A stretch of DNA of 35,459 bases from CAZEDK01 sp964511025 (GTDB lineage Bacteria; Patescibacteriota; Gracilibacteria; UBA1369; GWF2-33-10), in contig CAZEDK010000014.1 of NCBI GenBank assembly GCA_964511025.1, forward strand, positions 1 through 35,459. Direction: 5' to 3'. Position numbers and translations under genes: made by a program. Every line of letters starts with the position of its first letter. Positions within the stretch are counted from its first letter, which is position 1. Under the pieces are notes generated by a model. The model was given only the letters and a program-made list of their open reading frames with translations, had not been told where the DNA came from and made no database searches. Shown one piece after another: positions 29,385 to 35,459 of the stretch.

Positions 29385-32300
29385 TTAATAGAGTTTCTCA
29401 AGCTCAATGCCTGTATAATAATATTTCAAAATTTCTTTGTAATCCGATCCATCCTCTGCCATTGCACTCGCTCCGCATCCACTGACACCGACTCCATGAC
29501 CTTTGAATGAATCAGATTCACATAAGAAGTCAGAAACTGATAACAAATATGGAGCATCAGTCCATCCCCAGACTTCCTCAGCGCTCTTGGTATAAGTACC
29601 ATCACTAGCATTAAAATATGGCGTTTTGACCAAAACCCCATCGTATGTCACAATTTCACCGAAAGTATCATCAACAGCCTTACTAATATTTGGAGATCTA
29701 AGCTCAAGTCCATAACCAAGATATTTTTGAGACACCGCAGGATCATCACTCAAATTATATGGAGCGCCAGGAAATTTCTCAGCAATATTGATATAATAAA
29801 GTGCATAAGTTCTTGCTGCTACAGTAATTGTTTTAATCTTTTCCAGATTATCTGAATTCGAAGTTTCTCCAAGCCCTTTCAAATATGACTCCAAAGATAA
29901 TTCATTAATCACTCTTAATTCATCGGCGTAAATTTGAAATTCCAAAACTCCTCTATATTGATTATCATTTAATGTGCCTGAACTATCCCAGCTAGGTTTA
30001 TTATCAAAATTTGTAATTTCTAATATTCCAGAAGAAGAAGTAATAAAACGAACAGAATCTGATGTATCAATCTCGGAATCATCAGGCAAAATAACTTTCA
30101 AAAGATTATTTTCTTTTTTAATTTCAACAATTTCAGAAGACTTCAAATCAGAATATTTCGAATTACCTATATAAAGACTAAAATCCTTATCCGAACTTAT
30201 TTTTGGATTTTCAATATCAACACCACTAAGCCAAACTCTCATATCAGGTTCTTCTTCCAATCCAATGGATTGATTTATGACATTGAATTTATAAGCAATA
30301 AGATCTTGTTTAAGTCTTTTGTTGTCAATCTGCGGAGCTAAATTCACAGTATATGATCCCTCTTTTTCCGGAACTTTTAATATAAACGTAACCTTAAATT
30401 TCTCAGCATTTTTAATTTCATTATCAAGAATATTAAATCTTTTAACTTGAATTAATTTATTTTTAATAATTCTGAAATTGAATTTAGAACTTTTTGCTTT
30501 TGGATACAAATTGTCATTTGTATTATTTTGAAAAGTCATTGTTACTCTGTAAGTTTCACTCGGATCAAAATAAAATTTTGAAGGTTTTTCTACCAAGGCA
30601 ACAGTAGTATTTTTGTCCAAAACAGCCAAATTATATGAAATAGCATTTCCAGTAAGCTGAGTATCCTTACCAAGCGTTAAAGTTATATTGTCTTCATAAT
30701 TTCCAATATCAAAATTAGCATCTGACTGCAATGCGATATCAATAAATTCGTCCGGAGCTACTTTATCAAATATAATTTTTTGTCCAAAAAGAGTTGAATT
30801 AAGAGTAATTTTTGAATATTGATCAAGATTCCACGTAAGATCACCTGTATTTTGTATACGAATTGAAGCTTTGAGTGGATCACCAACATATAATTTGTTT
30901 GGCAAATCTTGTGCCAAAATCTCATAACTCAAATCAGCTTTATTAATATAGAAAGGTAAAAATAAAATTTCATCACTCATATTATTTTTATCAAAAACCA
31001 TAACAGCTTCAAAATTCGCAAATCCGGTCTTCACTTTGGATCCATATTTAATTTCAAAAGTAGCAGATTGACCGCCTTTTACGTCATCTTCATTCATCAA
31101 AAATTTTGCCAAACCATTACCTTGCTTATTTGTGAAATAAATTTTACTTTCAGCTTCGTAATCTTTTGTAAGAAGCAAGTAAGAACTATTTTTTGTCCAC
31201 GTAGAACTGCCGGTATTCTTAATGGTTAATTTCATCGCGCCAGTTTTTTGAGCTTTGACAGATATTGTAGAACGACTGGTTTCATCACTAAAAGCATAAG
31301 CTACGTCAGTATTATCCTCTGCATCGTTGTTAAAATTCATTAAGATAAGCGACCTAATATCTGGCAACAATGTATAGAATTTGTCTCCCGGACAAGCAGT
31401 CGACATAACATCTCGATGACCAATCAATCTATCCAGAGTTTTGCCCCTCAGTGAAGTTTGCGTATTTGGATCTATCGCGTAAGTTTTAAAAATCAAACCA
31501 GTCAAAGTCATCAAACTATCCATAGCCTCAAGACTTGGCTCATAATGAACTCCATCCAAAATCAAAGCTATACCGACAGTCCCATTATTAAATTTACCCG
31601 CATGAGCTGCAATAGGCGTTAAATCACCATTTTCAAGCGCTTCTTTGCTGCCATTCCTTCCTTCATATATATTACCTTTGACATCTATCAAAAAATTATA
31701 TCCTATATCTCCCCAACCGCGAACCACAGTATGATAATAATAAATTTCATTAACCGCAGCAGAATGATCCTCAACATCATGCTGTGTATCAGTATGATGA
31801 GCCACTACAGCCTTCATTGATTCAGGATAGGATATTGGCCATAGATAATCTCTAGCATCTTCATTCTGCGTTATGACCTTAGAAGTACCAAGTTCATCAG
31901 CGTAAGTATCATAAAAATCATCCTCAACATCAATCAGATCAGTTTCTGGAAGGTCTGCTCCTTCTTGATACAAACCGAGTTCTTCATTTGCGCCCCAGTC
32001 AGACCTGGATATTATATTCAGCTCATTTGGATTAGAGGTATTATTATATGGAACAAGTTCTGATACTAATGATTTTAAAAATGATTTTTCTTTATTTTGA
32101 GTCGCAACATTACTGGCATCAATAGCAGTTACAGATACACCATTTACTCTAGGACTAACAGATTCATCGCTAGTCGATAAAACTATTTTATATTGATAGG
32201 CTTCGCTTAAATCAACCGGATAAAAATAATGCTTCAATGTGTCATTTGTTTCCATATGTTCATCAGCCACCAAAAGTTCAAAATCAGTCCAAGATTTGCC

Positions 32301-32636
32301 GTCATAAGTTCTTAGGTAAAAAGCAATATTCGCAGAAGTCGGCTGTTCACTATCCATTGTAAAAGCCAGCGCATAAAAATTATTTTCAGGAGCGATCATT
32401 TCCGAAACATATTCAGCTTTTGATTCAAACGCAGGCAATTCATATAGCGATGCCATTTTTTTTGAAGCAAGTGAAAAATTCAATGAAAAATTATTTTTTG
32501 ATACAACAATATTCCCAGATCCAAAATTCCCAAAATCACTCAACAAAATTAGTAATGAAAAGAGTATAATTACAGCACCAACAATAAACATACTAAAATG
32601 TTCTTTCCTTATAATTTGATTCTTAAATAATTGCAT
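29385..32636 (-). CDS. Peptidoglycan amidase - SpoIID/LytB fusion, membrane-anchored
   Basis: About 1083 residues. One N-terminal TM helix (FIVGAVIILFSLLILLSDF). Residues about 209-425 form a PGRP/amidase_2 domain: SRSDWGANEE, VVAHHTDTQ, GWGDIGYNFLID, GIALILDG, IGHRDVMSTACPGDKF, with zinc ligands His, His and Cys present. The middle holds two or three Ig-like repeats with NTGSSTW (about 470) and NTGDLTW (about 593). Residues about 885-1083 are a SpoIID/LytB domain: LSLESYLKGLGETSNS (conserved catalytic-type Glu), VAARTYALYY, GHGVGVSGCGASAMAEDG, ILKYYYTGIEL. I take ATG 32636 as start because the promoter at 32655-32683 would place the transcript start after the in-frame TTG at 32651. Confidence 0.9.
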   Translation of the reverse strand: MQLFKNQIIRKEHFSMFIVGAVIILFSLLILLSDFGNFGSGNIVVSKNNFSLNFSLASKKMASLYELPAFESKAEYVSEMIAPENNFYALAFTMDSEQPTSANIAFYLRTYDGKSWTDFELLVADEHMETNDTLKHYFYPVDLSEAYQYKIVLSTSDESVSPRVNGVSVTAIDASNVATQNKEKSFLKSLVSELVPYNNTSNPNELNIISRSDWGANEELGLYQEGADLPETDLIDVEDDFYDTYADELGTSKVITQNEDARDYLWPISYPESMKAVVAHHTDTQHDVEDHSAAVNEIYYYHTVVRGWGDIGYNFLIDVKGNIYEGRNGSKEALENGDLTPIAAHAGKFNNGTVGIALILDGVHYEPSLEAMDSLMTLTGLIFKTYAIDPNTQTSLRGKTLDRLIGHRDVMSTACPGDKFYTLLPDIRSLILMNFNNDAEDNTDVAYAFSDETSRSTISVKAQKTGAMKLTIKNTGSSTWTKNSSYLLLTKDYEAESKIYFTNKQGNGLAKFLMNEDDVKGGQSATFEIKYGSKVKTGFANFEAVMVFDKNNMSDEILFLPFYINKADLSYEILAQDLPNKLYVGDPLKASIRIQNTGDLTWNLDQYSKITLNSTLFGQKIIFDKVAPDEFIDIALQSDANFDIGNYEDNITLTLGKDTQLTGNAISYNLAVLDKNTTVALVEKPSKFYFDPSETYRVTMTFQNNTNDNLYPKAKSSKFNFRIIKNKLIQVKRFNILDNEIKNAEKFKVTFILKVPEKEGSYTVNLAPQIDNKRLKQDLIAYKFNVINQSIGLEEEPDMRVWLSGVDIENPKISSDKDFSLYIGNSKYSDLKSSEIVEIKKENNLLKVILPDDSEIDTSDSVRFITSSSGILEITNFDNKPSWDSSGTLNDNQYRGVLEFQIYADELRVINELSLESYLKGLGETSNSDNLEKIKTITVAARTYALYYINIAEKFPGAPYNLSDDPAVSQKYLGYGLELRSPNISKAVDDTFGEIVTYDGVLVKTPYFNASDGTYTKSAEEVWGWTDAPYLLSVSDFLCESDSFKGHGVGVSGCGASAMAEDGSDYKEILKYYYTGIELEKLY

Positions 32637-32654
32637 ATTTTGTATATTCAATGA

Positions 32655-32683
32655 ATTATATCACAGCAAGCAAACTCTATCAA
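32655..32683 (-). promoter_or_regulatory. Sigma70 promoter for the amidase-SpoIID operon
   Basis: Minus strand TTGATA (32683-32678), exactly 17-nt spacer, consensus TATAAT (32660-32655). The predicted transcript start near 32648 leaves about 12 nt before the ATG at 32636 and excludes the TTG at 32651 as start. Confidence 0.75.
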
Positions 32684-32746
32684 AACTCTTAGACTATCTA
32701 AAATAGAATTTTATGGTGTTTTTTGATAAAATAAATAATTTTTCCC

Positions 32747-32781
32747 CATACAACATACACTATACTATATACCATATACTT
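32747..32781. repeat. Heptanucleotide tract between the TrmB-type regulator and the amidase gene
   Basis: Register: CATACAA, CATACAC, TATACTA, TATACCA, TATACTT. Five degenerate heptads ending about 15 bp before the stop codon side of the regulator gene; followed by CTCCCTGCCCC. Confidence 0.8.
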
Positions 32782-32795
32782 CTCCCTGCCCCAAA

Positions 32796-33551
32796 TCACC
32801 TCGCCACAAAACTTGTCGCGCCAAGCCAAGATAAATTATAAATAGTTCTCTGTGTATCAGCTATTACGAGACTTTCAGTAAGAACTCCAATAAGTTCTTC
32901 TTCATTGAGAGAAATTGTGGCAACTTTATTTTCATATATCAAAATTTGATTTTGAAATTTAAATTCAGCCGGATTAATGAAAAGAATCTCAATAAGATTT
33001 TTAGCCTCTTCTGTCTTGTAGTAATTGTCACGAAATTTTAAAGCTTCAGCGCTAGATGGACTTAATAAACGTGTTTTTATCCGATTTTCTATTATTTTAT
33101 CGAAATAATATTCCAAATAAGCAGGGAACAATTGCTGTAAAGCTTTCAAATCGGTATACCCAAGCAACTCCGAACTTGAATCCAATGCTTCTTCAAAAAC
33201 AGTTTTCACACCCTCTATACCATTAAAAAAATGAATTTTTGGCCTATTTTCACTAGTTTGATGAATAAGCATTAAATCAGGTATTAGCTGCCTTGCTTGA
33301 TATAATTTATCTTCGAAATAATGTATGAATTTTTTGGGTGACTGCGCGGAATAATATTTCAAATTTTTATGCATGTAATAACTCACAAATCCCCTCTTAT
33401 GTAGCCTGTCTAAAATATAATAACAATTTTCTCTTTTCACTTTTGATTTTCTGGCAATCAGACTCACATAAGCAGTTTTTAATTCCAAAACAGCCAGATA
33501 TACTTTTGCTTCTTCACGCGACAATCCCAAAGTTTCTAATTCACGAATCAT
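32796..33551 (-). CDS. TrmB-family transcriptional regulator
   Basis: 251 residues. The N-terminal winged helix MIRELETLGLSREEAKVYLAVLEL, with VSLIARKSKVKRENCYYILDRLHKRGFV as recognition helix and wing, is typical of TrmB proteins. A coiled linker (FEDKLYQARQLIPDLMLIH) follows, then an effector-binding-like domain (PKIHFFNGIEGVKTVFEEALDSSSELLGYTDL, LLSPSSAEALKFRDNYY, QILIYENKVATISLNEEELIGVLTES) related to phospholipase-D-like regulatory domains. In archaea TrmB proteins control sugar metabolism and transport; targets here are unknown. It has its own promoter. Confidence 0.85.
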   Translation of the reverse strand: MIRELETLGLSREEAKVYLAVLELKTAYVSLIARKSKVKRENCYYILDRLHKRGFVSYYMHKNLKYYSAQSPKKFIHYFEDKLYQARQLIPDLMLIHQTSENRPKIHFFNGIEGVKTVFEEALDSSSELLGYTDLKALQQLFPAYLEYYFDKIIENRIKTRLLSPSSAEALKFRDNYYKTEEAKNLIEILFINPAEFKFQNQILIYENKVATISLNEEELIGVLTESLVIADTQRTIYNLSWLGATSFVAR

Positions 33552-33575
33552 ACTTAAAATAATAAATCACAAAAA

Positions 33576-33604
33576 ATTATATCAAAAACGAAGAAGATTG
33601 TAAA
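33576..33604 (-). promoter_or_regulatory. Promoter with extended -10 for the TrmB-type regulator
   Basis: Minus strand TTTACA (33604-33599), 17-nt spacer, TATAAT (33581-33576) preceded by TGA (TGaTATAAT), about 25 nt before the ATG at 33551. Confidence 0.7.
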
Positions 33605-33879
33605 AACATATTTACAGAAAAACTTACAAATTGACTACTCGCAAACGCTGTATCAATAAGGATTTGCTCAGAACGTGAACACAAAACAATCAGATCTGAC
33701 ATTAAAGCGGATTTACAATTTTTCAAAAAGAAACTAGTATATATTCGTAAAATAAATTTTCATAAGATCAAGCTTGCAAGGGCTTTGGCGTAAAAAATAA
33801 TAAAAATTTATTTACTTTTAATGTTGGCATTGTAAATTAAACTTCACAAAAAGCTATTTTATAGTGCCAAAACTCATCT
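33605..33879. other. Gene-free stretch between divergent regulator and Cys-rich genes
   Basis: Part of the 428-bp gap 33552-33979, the longest in the window. No ORF with coding character. Visible: a widely spaced inverted pair TTGGCA / TGCCAA (about 33824-33870) and AT-rich DNA. The flanking promoters and heptad tract are listed separately. Confidence 0.5.
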
Positions 33880-33903
33880 ATAGAAAAATTTCTATGGTAT
33901 AAT
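33880..33903 (+). promoter_or_regulatory. Extended -10 promoter with upstream palindrome for the Cys-rich gene
   Basis: TGgTATAAT at 33895-33903 is an extended -10; no good -35 is present. A 7-bp palindrome ATAGAAA-aa-TTTCTAT (33880-33895) occupies the -35 region and could be an operator. A transcript starting near 33910 would carry the heptad tract in its leader. Confidence 0.5.
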
Positions 33904-33910
33904 TAACTGA

Positions 33911-33942
33911 TAGCTCTTAGCTATAAGCTTTAAGCTATTAGC
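33911..33942 (+). repeat. Heptanucleotide tract in the leader of the Cys-rich gene
   Basis: Register: TAGCTCT, TAGCTAT, AAGCTTT, AAGCTAT, TAGC. Highly self-complementary through AGCT, so it can fold in RNA. It lies 37 nt before the ATG. Confidence 0.85.
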
Positions 33943-33979
33943 GGACCCAACCATAAATCAAACTTAATATTTAATCTAA

Positions 33980-35459
33980 ATGAAACGAATTTGTAAAATT
34001 ACCGGACAAGAATTTGAAATAACAAATTATGAAATTGAATTTTTAAAAAAAATCGCACCCACTTTTGATGGACAAAAATTTGAAATACCGCTTCCGACAA
34101 TATGCCCGGAAGAAAGAATGAGAAGAAGAACCGCACATAGAAATGAATTTAATTTTCATCACAACAAATCAGCCATGTCTGGAAAACCATTAATTTCAAT
34201 CTACAGACCTGACAGTAATCAACTGATTTATTCAAATGAAGAATGGTTTTCAGATAAGTGGGACAGTCTCAGTTACGGTCAAGATTTTCATGGAAATAAA
34301 AGTTTTTTTGAACAAATCGATGAATTAAATCAGAAAGTTCCAAAAGTAGCGACCGTAACTGTAGGAAATGAAAATTCTGATTTCACTACAGGCACAGCGT
34401 ATTGCAAAAATTGTTACCTAATAAATTGCTCGGAATATTGTCAGGATTGTTATTATGGAAAACTGCTACAGAAATGTTCGAACTGTATTGACTGTAGTTT
34501 TACTTACGACTGCGAACTCTGTTATGAATGCTTTAATGTAAAAAATTGCTACAACTGCCAATATGTTTATAATAGCCAAAATTCTTTTGATTGTTTCTTT
34601 TGCGATGATATAAAAAATTGCAAAAATTGTTTCCTTTCTACAAATTTGGTCGGAAAAGAATATCATTTCTTAAATCAAAAATTATCACAAGAAGAATATC
34701 AAAGCAGAGTTAATGAATTCAAAGGAAGTCATCAAAATTTCCTTGCAGCAAAACAATTATTCAACGATCTGCAAGCAAAAAGAATTTATAAATATGCTAA
34801 CATTTTAAGCTCAGAAAACTGTAGCGGAGATTTCATAACAAATAGTAAAAATTGCAAAAACTGCTTTGAAGTAAATAATTCGGAAGATCTTATGAATGTT
34901 CAAGTAGGAGTGGAATGCAATGACTTATTGGACTGTTCAAATATGTATCTTAAACCCGAACTATCTTATGAAGTATTAGGAACTATTCAGACCTATAATG
35001 TACATTTTTGTTTACATGTATTTCATTCAAGCAATTTATTTTATTGCCAAAATATGTACAACTGCAAAAACTGTTTTGGCTGTATCGGACTGCGAAACAA
35101 GGAATATTGCATATTGAACAAACAATATACTGAAGAAGAATATGAGAAAAAAGTTGCAGAAATTATTGGAAAAATGCAAATCCCCCAACCCCCTTTGTCA
35201 AGGGGGCAAAATACAGAAAGCCCCATTGACAAAGGGGGGCAGGGCGGATTTGAATGGGGCGAATTTTTTCCAATTGCAATCTCTCCTTTTGCATACAACG
35301 AAACAGTAGCACAAGATTATTTGCCTTTAACAAAAAACGATATTGTAGAGACAAAAGATTTTTTGTCTCTACAAGGCATTAAATGGAAAGACGAAGATGC
35401 AATATATAGTCACCAAGGACCAATCTATGAAATTTCTGAAAATATTAAAGATGTTAAAG
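33980..35459 (+). CDS. Cys-rich repeat protein of a CPR-associated type, 3' end beyond the window
   Basis: 493 complete codons, open to the right edge. The N-terminus MKRICKITGQEFEI with ICPEERMRRRTAHRNE resembles a zinc-ribbon-like start (C-x-x-T-G and a later Cys-Pro), then ISIYRPD. The centre is a Cys-rich solenoid: CKNCYLINCSEYCQDCYY, CSNCIDCSFTYDCELCYEC, NCYNCQYVY, DCFFCDDIKNCKNCF, later YCQNMYNCKNCFGCIGLRNKEYC, with paired C-x-x-C units about every 18-20 residues, suggesting a right-handed beta-helix or metal-binding ladder. I know similar sequences from CPR genomes, without assigned function. Two palindromic inserts interrupt otherwise conserved stretches near codons 400-425 and 455-465. 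Promoter and heptad tract precede it. Confidence 0.8.
   Translation, partial: MKRICKITGQEFEITNYEIEFLKKIAPTFDGQKFEIPLPTICPEERMRRRTAHRNEFNFHHNKSAMSGKPLISIYRPDSNQLIYSNEEWFSDKWDSLSYGQDFHGNKSFFEQIDELNQKVPKVATVTVGNENSDFTTGTAYCKNCYLINCSEYCQDCYYGKLLQKCSNCIDCSFTYDCELCYECFNVKNCYNCQYVYNSQNSFDCFFCDDIKNCKNCFLSTNLVGKEYHFLNQKLSQEEYQSRVNEFKGSHQNFLAAKQLFNDLQAKRIYKYANILSSENCSGDFITNSKNCKNCFEVNNSEDLMNVQVGVECNDLLDCSNMYLKPELSYEVLGTIQTYNVHFCLHVFHSSNLFYCQNMYNCKNCFGCIGLRNKEYCILNKQYTEEEYEKKVAEIIGKMQIPQPPLSRGQNTESPIDKGGQGGFEWGEFFPIAISPFAYNETVAQDYLPLTKNDIVETKDFLSLQGIKWKDEDAIYSHQGPIYEISENIKDVK
35178..35251 (+). repeat. 74-nt in-frame palindromic insert in the Cys-rich gene
   Basis: The left part AAATCCCCCAACCCCCTTTG and the reverse complement of the right part (AAATCCGCCCTGCCCCCCTT) are near-identical, making a long inverted repeat. 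Each arm also contains a smaller palindrome of C-run, TTTGTCAA, G-run type. It is translated as QIPQPPLSRGQ ... PIDKGGQGGF between KM and EWGEFFP. Very G/C-homopolymeric compared with the host gene. Confidence 0.85.
35345..35372 (+). repeat. 28-nt perfect hairpin inside the Cys-rich gene
   Basis: 12-bp arms GTAGAGACAAAA / TTTTGTCTCTAC around the loop GATT. It resembles the GTAGAGAC...GTCTCTAC repeats found in other bacteria. In frame, encoding part of IVETKDFLSLQG between LPLTKND and IKWKDED. Confidence 0.85.

Noticed and set aside
29373..29393. Further heptad tract (TATGGTT, AGTGGTT, AATAGAG) after the amidase-SpoIID stop
   Set aside because: Only two to three poorly matching units. It may belong to the family but is not separable from chance.
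1..35459. Recoding of TGA as glycine, as in some CPR lineages (Gracilibacteria/Absconditabacteria)
   Set aside because: TGA terminates hepT, znuC and the SLH gene at family-appropriate ends, and reading it as Gly would extend proteins into unrelated sequence. The standard code fits.
1..35459. CRISPR array, rRNA, prophage or insertion sequence
   Set aside because: No regularly spaced direct repeats with unique spacers, no rRNA sequence, no transposase or phage structural gene was found. The tandem repeats present have no spacers.

Overview
The window is AT-rich (roughly one third G+C by eye), dense and uses the standard bacterial code: TGA ends several clear genes, for example the HepT-like toxin, the zinc-transport ATPase and the SLH protein. 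Gene content points to a Candidate Phyla Radiation (Patescibacteria) genome, perhaps Peregrinibacteria. The signs are an SLH-domain surface protein, an archaeal-type PEP carboxylase, a Cys-rich protein of a kind I associate with CPR, many short lipoproteins, few Shine-Dalgarno sequences, and convergent genes that overlap at their stops. This placement is inference from gene content. Two runs of N (16383-16473 and 20439-20538) are assembly gaps.

Layout. 1-2362 (minus): a partial unknown gene, an oligopeptide-type solute-binding protein and a small helical protein. 2494-3005: a tRNA-Ile(GAU) neighbourhood with an intact tRNA, a truncated remnant, a decayed copy carrying a 32-nt palindrome, and a GIY-YIG endonuclease ORF wedged between remnant and intact tRNA. 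3082-3822: MntA/HepT-like toxin-antitoxin pair. 3911-7695: folD-purF-purD (one-carbon and purine synthesis). 7668-9867 (mostly minus): a broken RimK-like ATP-grasp gene, a lipoprotein (plus strand), an unknown gene and a RelE/ParD-like toxin-antitoxin pair. 10002-12392: zinc/manganese ABC transporter. 12453-17534: PEP carboxylase, SLH protein, small lipoprotein, malic enzyme, YebC. 17531-24508 (minus): DHH phosphoesterase, FG-GAP lipoprotein with a 7-residue repeat tract, recJ, mazG, a shrunken dinD and miaA. 24568-27978 (plus): two unknown proteins and a membrane-anchored propeller protein. 27957-33551 (minus): acetate kinase, a small helical protein, a large amidase-SpoIID fusion and a TrmB-type regulator. 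33980 to the right edge: a Cys-rich protein.

Metabolism fits a fermenter. PEP carboxylase and malic enzyme connect PEP, oxaloacetate/malate and pyruvate, acetate kinase makes ATP from acetyl phosphate, and FolD/PurF/PurD supply one-carbon units and purines. The amidase-SpoIID fusion and the SLH protein are cell-envelope functions.

The most unusual layer is repetitive. At least five loci carry tandem degenerate 7-bp repeats, each with a different heptamer. Several other loci carry palindromes, some inserted in frame in conserved genes (miaA, the Cys-rich gene twice) and one inside a tRNA copy. The miaA insert combines both kinds: heptad arms around a GC-rich core that resembles the palindrome in the tRNA-Ile copy. 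This looks like a population of small, coding-tolerated hairpin elements, comparable in behaviour to Rickettsia palindromic elements or cyanobacterial short tandemly repeated repetitive sequences.
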